Of a DNA stretch of 64,000 nt, positions 25,205 through 33,146 are shown in pieces (position 1 is the first letter of the stretch; every line of letters starts with the position of its first letter). The stretch spans positions 434,001 to 498,000 of the forward strand of contig NZ_CP042968.1 of NCBI RefSeq assembly GCF_001693515.2, read 5' to 3'. The position numbers were made by a program, and so were the translations under genes. The notes under the pieces were generated by a model that was given only the letters and a program-made list of their open reading frames with translations, had not been told where the DNA came from and searched no databases. Origin of the DNA: Bradyrhizobium paxllaeri. Its GTDB lineage: Bacteria; Pseudomonadota; Alphaproteobacteria; Rhizobiales; Xanthobacteraceae.

Positions 25205-26569
25205 ATGTCAAGGATCGTAGTGGGAATTGCCGCCGTTGTCTTTGCAACGGCGCTGTGCGTGGCGGACTTCGCGATCGCGAAAGGTGGTCATGGCGGCGGC
25301 CACGGCGGTGGTCGCGGCGGCGGTCATGGTGGTGGTCATCATGGCGGCGGCCATCGTGGTGGCGGTCATGGTCACGGCCATCATTTCGGCGGGCGTCATC
25401 ATGGCGGCCATTTTCACGGCAGGGCGCATAGCCGATCATTCTCAGGACACCGTTCATTCTCCGCGCATCGCATGAACTTCGCCGGCGGCGGCCGTGCGCT
25501 GAACTCGCGCGCGCTCGCCCGCAGCTATCGTCGCACCGCCGCCCTGCATAGTCCCGCCATGCGGGCCAGCGTGACCGCCGGCGCCGCGCTGGCGGGCTGG
25601 CAATACGGCCGCGGCAGGGGCGGCGGCTGGTGGCGGCACGGCAATGGCGGGTACGGCTGGGTCGGGCCGCTGTTCTGGCCGTTCGCCTATTACGACATCT
25701 ACGACTACACGCTGTGGGGACCGAATGTCGGCGCGCCGTTCTGGTACTACGGTTATGACGATATTTATGCCGGCCTGTTCGGGCCCTACGACTATCAGGG
25801 CCTTACCGGCTACCTGCCGCCGCGCGGCTCTCCCGACGCCGGGCCGGACCGGCTGGCGCTGCTATGCGGCGAGGACAGCCGCGAAATCGCCGGACTGCCG
25901 ATCGACCTGATCGCGAAGACCATTGAGCCGACCGAGGTGCAGCGCGTAGCGCTCGACGATCTCGCCAATGCGTCGGTGACATCAGCACAGAAGATCAAGG
26001 CGGCTTGCCCGACGTCGATCGCGTTGACGGCGTCCGGCCGGCTTGCATCGATGCAGCAGCGCATCGAAGCAATGATCGCAGGCGTCGCGACCGTGCAGGC
26101 GCCGCTGGACAAGCTTTACAGCCTTCTGAACGACGAACAGAAGGCGCGACTGAACGCGGTCGCCGAGGAGCAGGAAAGAAGGGCCGAGCGGCGCCGTAGC
26201 AGGTCGTTGGCGCGGCCCTGCGACGTCGCGCAGTCGTCGGCCTTGCAATGGCCGACCGAGGAAATCGATGCAAGGCTGCAGCCGACCGACGTGCAGCGCA
26301 CCGGCCTGAAGGCCCTGCAGAATGCAAGCGCCAAGGCCAGCGAGATGCTGAGCACAACGTGCCGGCCCGAGGAAGCTGCTACCCCGTCCGCCCGGCTCGC
26401 CGCCGCCGGCAAGCGGCTCGAGGTCATGCTGCAGGCGGTCAAGCAGGTGCGCACCGCGCTCGACGACTTCTATGCGACCCTGAACGACGAGCAGAAGGCG
26501 CAGTTCGAGGCAATCGGCCCGCGGCGGACCTCGTTCGCCGATATGACGCGGCGGTACGGCCGCCGCTAG
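25205..26569 (+). CDS. His/Gly-rich LTXXQ (Spy/CpxP-like) periplasmic protein
   Basis: 454 residues. Signal peptide MSRIVVGIAAVVFATALCVA; residues ~27-85 are a GGH-repeat region (for example GGHHGGGHRGGGHGHGHHFG) likely to bind metal. A Tyr/Trp-rich middle follows (FAYYDIYDYTLWGP). Two successive LTXXQ-type helical units end in LYSLLNDEQKARLNAV and FYATLNDEQKAQFEAI. Spy/CpxP relatives are periplasmic chaperones or stress sensors. GAGGGG at 25192-25197 supports ATG 25205 over 25175 and 25190. Preceded by a consensus EcfG promoter. Confidence 0.82.
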   Translation: MSRIVVGIAAVVFATALCVADFAIAKGGHGGGHGGGRGGGHGGGHHGGGHRGGGHGHGHHFGGRHHGGHFHGRAHSRSFSGHRSFSAHRMNFAGGGRALNSRALARSYRRTAALHSPAMRASVTAGAALAGWQYGRGRGGGWWRHGNGGYGWVGPLFWPFAYYDIYDYTLWGPNVGAPFWYYGYDDIYAGLFGPYDYQGLTGYLPPRGSPDAGPDRLALLCGEDSREIAGLPIDLIAKTIEPTEVQRVALDDLANASVTSAQKIKAACPTSIALTASGRLASMQQRIEAMIAGVATVQAPLDKLYSLLNDEQKARLNAVAEEQERRAERRRSRSLARPCDVAQSSALQWPTEEIDARLQPTDVQRTGLKALQNASAKASEMLSTTCRPEEAATPSARLAAAGKRLEVMLQAVKQVRTALDDFYATLNDEQKAQFEAIGPRRTSFADMTRRYGRR

Positions 26570-26645
26570 TTCGGCGGCGGTGACAACGGCGGCGATCCCG
26601 GCCTATGGTTCGGCATAACAACACGCCGAACAAAGGGGCCGCCGA

Positions 26646-27449
26646 ATGACCGCCAATCCTGTCTTGTGGAATCTCGACGCGCGCGGCGTCGCCACCGTCA
26701 CGCTCAATCGCCCCGAGGTGAACAATGCCTATGACGCCGGGCTCATCAACGGCGTGCTATCGGCAATGGACGAACTCGGCAGGAAGCCGAACCTTCGCCT
26801 CGTCGTGCTGAAAGGCAACGGCAAGCATTTCCAGGCCGGCGCCGACCTGAAATGGATCAACGGCGTCCGGCCGAAATCGGTCGAGGAGAACGAGGCGGTT
26901 TCGCGCGCGACGTTCGAAGCCGTGCAGCGGCTGAACACGCTGCCGATCCCGACGGTGGCGCTGGTGCAGGGCGGCTGTTTCGGCGGCGGCACCGGGGTGA
27001 TCTCGGCCTGTGACGTCGTGGTCGCCGCCGACAATGCGATGTTCTCGATCACCGAAGTGCGCTGGGGACTGACGGCGGCCATCATCATCCCGCAACTCTG
27101 CGATGCCATCGGCGTCCGCCAGGTCCGCCGCTACGCACTGACCGGCGAACGGTTCGGCGCGGAGGAGGCGCGGCGCATCGGCCTGGTGCATGAAGTGGTG
27201 CCGCTGGCCGAACTCGAAGCGGCCGGGGTCAAATTTGTCGAGCAATTGCTGGCGAACGGCCCCGAGGCGCTGGCCGAGACCAAGCGGCTGGCGATGGAAA
27301 GCTCGTTCGGTGGCATGAGCGTCGACGACGCGGCCTATGCACGGCTGGTGAAGATGCATTCCGCGCGGCGGCAGACCAGCGAGGCGTCGGAAGGCCTGGC
27401 GTCGTTTGCAGAGAAGCGGGCGGCGAATTGGGGTGCTATGAGGAAGTAG
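26646..27449 (+). CDS. Enoyl-CoA hydratase family protein (methylglutaconyl-CoA hydratase-like)
   Basis: 267 residues. LNRPEVNNAYDAGLINGV and HFQAGADLKWINGVRP give the CoA and oxyanion sites, and CFGGGTGVISACDVVVAA follows. FSITEVRWGLTAAIIIPQLC retains the second catalytic glutamate. The AIGVRQVRRYALTGERFGAEEARRIGLVHEVV segment resembles methylglutaconyl-CoA hydratases of leucine breakdown, but no other leucine-pathway gene is adjacent, so the specific name is withheld. ATG 26646 is the only start; the gene appears monocistronic. Confidence 0.85.
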   Translation: MTANPVLWNLDARGVATVTLNRPEVNNAYDAGLINGVLSAMDELGRKPNLRLVVLKGNGKHFQAGADLKWINGVRPKSVEENEAVSRATFEAVQRLNTLPIPTVALVQGGCFGGGTGVISACDVVVAADNAMFSITEVRWGLTAAIIIPQLCDAIGVRQVRRYALTGERFGAEEARRIGLVHEVVPLAELEAAGVKFVEQLLANGPEALAETKRLAMESSFGGMSVDDAAYARLVKMHSARRQTSEASEGLASFAEKRAANWGAMRK

Positions 27450-27508
27450 GATCTTTCGCGGCACAGTACGGCAGTGGCGAACGTGAAATAGTTTGCTATA
27501 TTGGAGCC

Positions 27509-27745
27509 ATGACAGCGAAAGATCTTGAGGCACTCATAGAGCGCGTTCGGCACTGGCCCAAGGAGCGCCAGGAGGACGCGGCGGAAGTCTTGCTCGAAAT
27601 GGAACGGCAGGACGAAAGCCGCTATCGCCTGACCGATGCTCAGGCGCAGGAAGTCGCTCGTATCCAACGCGATATTCGCGAGGGCAGGGGCGCGCTCGCA
27701 ACCGACGAGCAGATGGCGTCGCTTTGGAAGTCATGCGGCCTGTAA
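27509..27745 (+). CDS. Antitoxin of a type II toxin-antitoxin pair
   Basis: 78 residues, acidic and helical: MTAKDLEALIERVRHWPKER, then LLEMERQDESRYRLTDAQAQ and VARIQRDIREGRGALATDEQ near the C-terminus. The C-terminal half resembles toxin-wrapping tails of small ParD/RHH-like or DUF2281-like antitoxins. The start at 27509 follows GGAG with close spacing. It overlaps the toxin gene by 13 nt, the usual antitoxin-first arrangement. Confidence 0.75.
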   Translation: MTAKDLEALIERVRHWPKERQEDAAEVLLEMERQDESRYRLTDAQAQEVARIQRDIREGRGALATDEQMASLWKSCGL

Positions 27746-28032
27746 GGTTGCGCTTCACCGCGGAAGCGCGGGAACACATTGCCGCGATTTATAGCTACAT
27801 CCGAGAGCGCAATCCCATTGCGGCGACGCAGGTGGTCGCACGCATCCGTCTGGCGGCCGAACGATTGACGGAATTTCCACGCATGGGACATGTCGGTCGT
27901 GTGCCGGGCACCCATGAATGGGTGGTGCGCGGCTTGCCCTATATTATCGTCTATGAAATCGGTTTGGCCGATCCCGACGAGGTGCTGGTCCTCGGTGTAT
28001 TTCATGCGGCACAAGACCGAGAACAAGAATGA
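27733..28032 (+). CDS. RelE/ParE family toxin
   Basis: 99 residues. VRLRFTAEAREHIAAIYSYI at the start, NPIAATQVVARIRLAAERL in the middle, then EFPRMGHVGRVPGTHEWVVRG and LPYIIVYEI are diagnostic of the RelE/ParE fold (Arg/His near the C-terminal beta-strands). It either inhibits gyrase (ParE) or cleaves mRNA (RelE); the pattern fits ParE slightly better. It overlaps the antitoxin gene and immediately precedes aspartate dehydrogenase. Confidence 0.88.
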   Translation: MRPVRLRFTAEAREHIAAIYSYIRERNPIAATQVVARIRLAAERLTEFPRMGHVGRVPGTHEWVVRGLPYIIVYEIGLADPDEVLVLGVFHAAQDREQE

Positions 28033-28058
28033 AGTCGCAATCACAGGAGCGTCACGGC

Positions 28059-28865
28059 GTGCCATCGAAACGCATTGCCATTGCCGGACTGGGTGAGATC
28101 GGCAAGACTGTCGCGCGCAAACTTGCTCAGGGGATGCCGGGCCTTGTGCTCTCCGGCATCGCGACAAGGGATCAGGCGAAAGCGCAGGCGTGGCTCGATC
28201 GCGAAGGCGTCGCCTACCCGCTGGTCGCGCTCGATGATTTGCCTGACCATGCCGACCTCGTGGTCGAGTGCGCGCCGGCCGCGATTCTCGATCAGATCTG
28301 CCGGCCAATGCTCACCGCTGGCAAGCAGGTCATGGTGCTGAGCGCCAGCGCGCTGCTGCCGCGTCCCGATCTCGTCGATCTGGCGCGGGCGCATGGCGGC
28401 CAGATCATCGTGCCGACCGGCGCACTGATCGGCTTCGATGCGGTTTCGGCGGCTGCCGAAGGCACGATCAGCTCAGTGCAGATGGTCACGCGCAAGCCGC
28501 CGAACGGACTTGCCGGTGCGCCTTACCTGACCGAGAACCGGATTTCCGTAGAAGGGCTGACGTCTGCTCTATGTGTCTTCAAGGGCTCGGCGCGCGATGC
28601 GGCCGCGGCCTTTCCGGCCAATGTGAACGTGGTGGCGGCGTTGTCGCTCGCCGGCATCGGTCCCGATCGGACCACGATCGAAATCTGGGCCGATCCGGCG
28701 GTGACGCGGAACTGTCACCAGATCAAGGTCGACGCCGACTCGGCCTCGTTCACGATGTCGATCGAGAACGTGCCGTCGGAAAATCCGAGGACGGGCCGCA
28801 TCACCGCGCTCTCGGTGATCGCGGCGCTGCGCAAGCTGACCTCGCCGCTGCAGGTCGGAACCTGA
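28059..28865 (+). CDS. Aspartate dehydrogenase
   Basis: 268 residues. VPSKRIAIAGLGEIGKTVAR opens with an NAD(P) Rossmann motif. The middle contains VVECAPAAILDQICRPML and IIVPTGALIGFDAVSAAAEG. The C-terminal NCHQIKVDADSASFTMSIEN with PSENPRTGRITALSVIAAL matches NadX/L-aspartate dehydrogenases, which convert aspartate and NAD(P) to oxaloacetate/iminoaspartate. GTG 28059 is preferred because AGGAG lies 9 nt upstream; an ATG at 28029 overlapping the toxin stop (ATGA) is the alternative. Followed by an FAD oxidoreductase and an ABC importer, suggesting catabolism of an imported nitrogen compound. Confidence 0.82.
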   Translation: MPSKRIAIAGLGEIGKTVARKLAQGMPGLVLSGIATRDQAKAQAWLDREGVAYPLVALDDLPDHADLVVECAPAAILDQICRPMLTAGKQVMVLSASALLPRPDLVDLARAHGGQIIVPTGALIGFDAVSAAAEGTISSVQMVTRKPPNGLAGAPYLTENRISVEGLTSALCVFKGSARDAAAAFPANVNVVAALSLAGIGPDRTTIEIWADPAVTRNCHQIKVDADSASFTMSIENVPSENPRTGRITALSVIAALRKLTSPLQVGT

Positions 28866-28934
28866 GCCGCCTGACTTGCTGCGATAGCTGAAATGGCGCG
28901 TAATCCTCCATCCACCTGATCCGGAAAGTCGCAC

Positions 28935-30299
28935 TTGACCGCCAAAACCATCACCGAACCTGCCCGCCAGATCCCGCTCTATGGCGAATATGAAGTTGCC
29001 ATTCTTGGCGGCGGACCTGCCGGTATCGCTGCCGCTGTCGCCTCCGCACGCGCGGGCCGCCGGACGTTGCTGATCGAGCGCTACGGCTTTCTTGGCGGCA
29101 TGGGCACGGCCGCGGGCGTGACCAATTTCTGCGGGCTGCATGCCAATGTCCATGGCGCGATGCACCGGGTGGTGCAGGGCATTGCCTCTGATCTGCTGGC
29201 GCGGATCGACCGGCTCGACGGGCTCAATACGCCGCATCTGATCCTCGGCAAGATCTTTGCGCAGGCCTATGACACGGCGGCCTACAAGATCGCGGCCGAT
29301 GACCTCTTGGCCGCGCACAAGGTCGACATTCTCTTTCACGCGCTCGGCGCCGGCGTCGTGATGGATGATGACAGGCGCATCCATGCGCTGATGGTGGAGA
29401 CCAAGGCGGGCCGGCAGGCGGTGCGCGCCGGCATCTTCATCGATTGCTCCGGCGATGGCGATCTTGCGGCCTGGGCGGGCGCGCCGTTCGAGGTCGGCGA
29501 CAATGCCGGCAGCATGCTCTATCCATCGATGATGCTGCGTCTCAACGGCATCGATCCCGAAAAGGCGGGTGACGCCTGGCGGGCGATTCCGGCGCTGATG
29601 GAAAAGGCGGAGGCTGCGGGCACGCATCGGTTTCCGCGCAAATCCGCGATCGTGCGGCCGCAGCGTTCCGGCATCGAATGGCGGGTGAACTTTACTCAAC
29701 TCGCGCGCGAGGACGGCAGCGCGGTCAGCGGGATCGATCCGGACCAGATGACGCGCGGCGAGATCGAGGGGCGGCGGCAGGCGGTGCAGGCGTTCGAATT
29801 CCTGCGCACGGTGCCGGGCTTCGAAAAATCCTACATCGTCGATCTGCCGCCGCAGCTCGGCATCCGCGAAACGCGGCGCGTGATCGGCGGCTACATGCTG
29901 TCGGGCGAGGACGTGCTCGGCTGCGCCTCGTTTGAGGATTCCATCGGCGTCAATGGCTGGCCGATCGAAGCGCATGTCGCGGGCGATGTGATCTTCAAGT
30001 TCCCGCCGATCTCGGAATCGCGCGGTTTCAACGAATTGCCGTATCGGATGCTGGTGCCTGAGGGCATCGACAACCTTCTGATGGCCGGCCGCTGCGCCTC
30101 GATGACCCATGAGGGCCAGTCGGCGGCGCGGGTCTCCGGCGCCTGCTTTGCGATGGGCGAGGCGGCGGGTCTGGCGGCGGCGCAGGCGCTGTCGGGAAAT
30201 ACGATTCCGCGCCACATTGCAGTTGAAAAGTTGCAACAAACGTTGAAACAACAGGGCGCGTTCATCGGGCGGGACCAGAGCGTGCCCGAAGGGTTATAA
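28935..30299 (+). CDS. FAD-dependent oxidoreductase
   Basis: 454 residues. EVAILGGGPAGIAAAVASAR is the dinucleotide-binding motif, RYGFLGGMGTAAGVTNFCG is the signature of the FAD_oxidored (PF12831-like) family, FIDCSGDGDLAAWAG and NLLMAGRCASMTHEGQSAAR complete the FAD fold. Substrate unknown; relatives oxidise amines or hydroxy acids. Start is TTG 28935, as no ATG or GTG fits the conserved N-terminus. It lies 69 bp after aspartate dehydrogenase and 21 bp before a periplasmic binding protein, so all are probably one operon. Confidence 0.85.
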   Translation: MTAKTITEPARQIPLYGEYEVAILGGGPAGIAAAVASARAGRRTLLIERYGFLGGMGTAAGVTNFCGLHANVHGAMHRVVQGIASDLLARIDRLDGLNTPHLILGKIFAQAYDTAAYKIAADDLLAAHKVDILFHALGAGVVMDDDRRIHALMVETKAGRQAVRAGIFIDCSGDGDLAAWAGAPFEVGDNAGSMLYPSMMLRLNGIDPEKAGDAWRAIPALMEKAEAAGTHRFPRKSAIVRPQRSGIEWRVNFTQLAREDGSAVSGIDPDQMTRGEIEGRRQAVQAFEFLRTVPGFEKSYIVDLPPQLGIRETRRVIGGYMLSGEDVLGCASFEDSIGVNGWPIEAHVAGDVIFKFPPISESRGFNELPYRMLVPEGIDNLLMAGRCASMTHEGQSAARVSGACFAMGEAAGLAAAQALSGNTIPRHIAVEKLQQTLKQQGAFIGRDQSVPEGL

Positions 30300-30320
30300 A
30301 AGAGTTGCGGAGGAAACCGG

Positions 30321-31325
30321 ATGTCAAAATTTGCACGGCTCGCGCTGGCGGGTCTGCTCACGGTGGCGGCAGGCGGGATCGCGCGGGCCGACGATGCGCT
30401 GAAAGCCAAAATCGGCGTGCTCCGGCTGTCGTCGTCGGCGCCGGTGTTCATCGCGCAGGACAAGGGCTATTTCCGCGAAGCCGGGCTCGACATCGAACTA
30501 AAGTTCTTCGACGCCGCGCAGCCGATCGCGGTCGCGACCACGTCCGGCGACGTCGATTTCGGCATCACGGCCTTCACCGCCGGGCTCTACAACCTCGCCG
30601 GCAAGGGCACGCTGAAGGTGATCGGCGGCATGAGCCGAGAAAAGGCCGGCTATCCCCTGATCGGCTATTTCGCCAGCAACAATGCCTATGCGGCCGGGTT
30701 GAAGACGCCGAAGGATCTGGCGGGCAAACGCATCGCGATGACGCAAGTCGGCTCCTCCTTTCACTACTCGCTCGGCCTGCTCGCCGACAAATACGGCTTC
30801 AAGCTTGCGGACGTGAAAATAATGCCATTGCAGTCGCTATCGAATGCGGCCGCCGCGCTGAAGGGCGAAACCGTCGATGCCGCGCTGCTGCCGATTTCCA
30901 CGGCGCGGGCGCTGGTGGATTCCGGCGGCGCCAAATTCCTCGGCTGGGTCGGCGACGAGACGCCGTGGCAGTTGGGCGCGGTGTTCGCCTCGCCCAAAAC
31001 GCTGGGCAACAAGCCGCTGGTGACCAAGCTCCTGACCGCGCTGAAGCGCGCCGACCGCGAATATCACGACGTGATCCTGGCCTCGGTGAAGGACGGAAAG
31101 GCCGAGATCAACGACAAGACCAAGCCGCTGCTCGAGATCATCGCCAAGTACACCAACCTGCCGGTCGAGCAGGTGGTCGGCAATTGCGCCTATATCGATC
31201 CCGACGGCAAGCTGGATGTGAAGAACGTCGACAACCAGATCGCGTGGCTGCAGGAGCAGGGTTTTGTCGACAAGGGGTTCGCGGCGGATGCGATCATCGC
31301 CAAGGAATATGTGAAGGCGGATTGA
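30321..31325 (+). CDS. ABC transporter substrate-binding protein (NMT1/SsuA-like)
   Basis: 334 residues. Signal peptide MSKFARLALAGLLTVAAGGIARA. IGVLRLSSSAPVFIAQDKGY is the typical opening of the NMT1/aliphatic-sulfonate group, and GDVDFGITAFTAGLYNLAGK and AAALKGETVDAALLPISTA follow. Receptor for a small organic anion, pyrimidine precursor or amine. With the ATPase and permease genes downstream it makes a complete importer. It sits immediately after the FAD oxidoreductase, the likely consumer of the imported compound. Confidence 0.88.
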   Translation: MSKFARLALAGLLTVAAGGIARADDALKAKIGVLRLSSSAPVFIAQDKGYFREAGLDIELKFFDAAQPIAVATTSGDVDFGITAFTAGLYNLAGKGTLKVIGGMSREKAGYPLIGYFASNNAYAAGLKTPKDLAGKRIAMTQVGSSFHYSLGLLADKYGFKLADVKIMPLQSLSNAAAALKGETVDAALLPISTARALVDSGGAKFLGWVGDETPWQLGAVFASPKTLGNKPLVTKLLTALKRADREYHDVILASVKDGKAEINDKTKPLLEIIAKYTNLPVEQVVGNCAYIDPDGKLDVKNVDNQIAWLQEQGFVDKGFAADAIIAKEYVKAD

Positions 31326-31332
31326 GGGGAAC

Positions 31333-31408
31333 GTCATTGCGAGCGAAGCGAAGCAATCCATCTATCCCCATGCCGAGGTATGGATTGCTTCGCTGCGCTC
31401 GCAATGAC
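31333..31408. repeat. Palindromic intergenic repeat, family B, inside an operon
   Basis: GTCATTGCGAGCGAAGCGAA and CGCTGCGCTCGCAATGAC arms enclosing GCAATCCAT / ATGGATTGC. It lies between the binding-protein and ATPase genes of one importer, where it could lower downstream expression relative to the binding protein. Confidence 0.9.
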
Positions 31409-31434
31409 GCGTCTGGCATCGAACCAGGAACCAC

Positions 31435-32208
31435 ATGGACCTGATCGCCGACCATATCAGCCACCGCTTTGGCGCCCTCGATGTGCTCGACAAGGTGTCG
31501 TTCACCGTCGCCTCCGGCGAGGTGGTCGCGATCGTTGGTCCCTCCGGCTGCGGCAAGAGCACGCTGCTGTCGATTCTCGGTGGGCTGCTGCGGCCGAGCG
31601 AGGGGAGGGCGGAGCTGCGCGGCGCGCCGCCGGCTGACAGCCTCAATCCGCTGACCTTCGTCTTCCAGGATTTTGCGCTGCTGCCGTGGTGCACGGTGGA
31701 AGCGAATGTCGAGTTTCCGCTGGTCCATACCGGCCTAGGCATAACCGAGCGCCGCGGCGTTGTTGATGATGCGCTGCGCCGCACCGGGCTATCGGATTTT
31801 CGCGGCGCCTATCCAAAGCAACTATCCGGTGGCATGCGCCAGCGCGTCGGCATTGCGCGGGCGCTTGCGGTGCGGCCGGCGATCCTGCTGATGGACGAGC
31901 CGTTGTCTGCGCTGGATTCGCAGACCCGTGAATTGCTGATGGAGGATTTCATCCGCCTGCTTGCCGACGGCGCGATGGGCGCGGTCTATGTCACGCACAA
32001 TCTCGAAGAGGCGGTGCGGCTCGCCGACCGCGTGGTGGTGCTGTCACGGCGGCCCGGCCGGGTCCGCGAGGTCGTGACGATCCCGATGACGCGCGACGAG
32101 CGCGGCGGCATCGACGCCCGCGGCCAATTGCTGACGTTGCAGAACCAGTTGTGGTCGCTGATCCGCGACGAGGCGATCGATGCGGAGCGCGAGGTGCAGC
32201 ATGCTTGA
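31435..32208 (+). CDS. ABC transporter ATP-binding protein (SsuB/TauB-like)
   Basis: 257 residues. Walker A GPSGCGKST near residue 38, Q-loop LTFVFQDFALLPWCTV, signature LSGGMRQRVGIARAL, Walker B ILLMDEPLSALD and H-loop VYVTHNLEEAVRLADR are all intact. Energises import of the ligand bound by the preceding NMT1-type protein. Its stop lies inside the permease gene (8-nt overlap), so translation is coupled. Confidence 0.93.
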   Translation: MDLIADHISHRFGALDVLDKVSFTVASGEVVAIVGPSGCGKSTLLSILGGLLRPSEGRAELRGAPPADSLNPLTFVFQDFALLPWCTVEANVEFPLVHTGLGITERRGVVDDALRRTGLSDFRGAYPKQLSGGMRQRVGIARALAVRPAILLMDEPLSALDSQTRELLMEDFIRLLADGAMGAVYVTHNLEEAVRLADRVVVLSRRPGRVREVVTIPMTRDERGGIDARGQLLTLQNQLWSLIRDEAIDAEREVQHA

Positions 32209-33028
32209 GCGCGCGCCGTCACAGGATACAAAACACGACACGAGCGCACTGCGGCCGGTCGCCTTTCGCGGCGCGGGTTTTATGCCCGGCGGCGGGCGCG
32301 TCTCGGGATGGATCGCGCTGGCGCTGGTGCTCGCGCTCTGGCAACTCGCCGGCAGCGCGGGCTGGGTCAATCCGCTATTCCTGCCGCCACCGTCCGCGAT
32401 TGCGGTCGCGATCTACAAGCTCGCGGTGTCAGGCGCGCTATGGCAGCATGTCTCGGCGTCGGTCGTTCGCATCGGCTCCGGCTGGCTGATCGGCACGGTG
32501 CTGGGCGTGATCACAGGCTTTGCGATCGGGCTGTCGACGCTGGCGCGTGGCGTCGGCATCACCTTCATCTCGGCGTTGTTTCCGATTCCGAAGATCGCGC
32601 TGCTGCCGCTGTTGATCCTCTGGCTCGGGATCGGCGAGGAGCCGAAGATCGCGACCATTGCGCTCGGCGTGTTCTTCTCCACCGCGATCTCGGTCTATAG
32701 CGGCGTCGACGCGGTGCCGCGCAATTTGATCCGTATGGCGCAGAGTTTTAACGTGCCGTTCCCTGCCATCGTTGCCAGAGTGGTCTGGCCGGGCGCGCTG
32801 CCCTCGATCCTCGCGGGCTTCCGCATCACGGCGTCGGTGGCGCTGCTGCTGGTGGTGAGCGCGGAAATGATCGGCGCGCAATTCGGCATCGGCGCGTTCG
32901 TGCTGCAGGCCGGCAATCTGATGCAGACCGATCAGCTGCTCGCCGGGGTCGTGATCCTGTCGCTGTTCGGGCTGGCGGTGGGGAAGGCGATCAACGTGCT
33001 GGAAGCGCGGTTGCTGCACTGGCGGTGA
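32201..33028 (+). CDS. ABC transporter permease (SsuC/TauC-like)
   Basis: 275 residues. After a soluble leader, about six hydrophobic segments (WIALALVLALWQLAGSAGWV, LIGTVLGVITGFAIGL, ALLPLLILWLGIGEEPKIAT, VALLLVVSAEMIGAQFGIG, LLAGVVILSLFGLAVGKAIN). The loop RMAQSFNVPFPAIVARVVWP contains the EAA-like coupling region contacting the ATPase. ATG 32201 overlaps the ATPase gene. Ends just before a family A repeat. Confidence 0.92.
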   Translation: MLERAPSQDTKHDTSALRPVAFRGAGFMPGGGRVSGWIALALVLALWQLAGSAGWVNPLFLPPPSAIAVAIYKLAVSGALWQHVSASVVRIGSGWLIGTVLGVITGFAIGLSTLARGVGITFISALFPIPKIALLPLLILWLGIGEEPKIATIALGVFFSTAISVYSGVDAVPRNLIRMAQSFNVPFPAIVARVVWPGALPSILAGFRITASVALLLVVSAEMIGAQFGIGAFVLQAGNLMQTDQLLAGVVILSLFGLAVGKAINVLEARLLHWR

Positions 33029-33045
33029 GGGCCGAGCGCGGGATT

Positions 33046-33135
33046 CGTAGGGTGGGCAAAGCGAAGCGTGCCCACCAACTTTTTCTCTTCGCAAGAATGG
33101 TGGGCACGTCGCTTCGCTCCTTTGCCCACCCTACA
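33046..33135. repeat. Palindromic intergenic repeat, family A
   Basis: CGTAGGGTGGGCAAAGCGAA and CTTTGCCCACCCTAC arms with inner GCGTGCCCACCA / TGGTGGGCACG. It lies between the converging permease and gentisate dioxygenase genes, occupying almost the whole gap. Confidence 0.9.
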
Positions 33136-33146
33136 GTTCTAATTCC

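Noticed and set aside
28569..30251. 560-codon open frame on the minus strand
   Set aside because: It lies antisense to aspartate dehydrogenase and the FAD oxidoreductase, which have clear family motifs; its translation is Arg/His/Asp-rich low-complexity typical of a shadow frame in GC-rich DNA.
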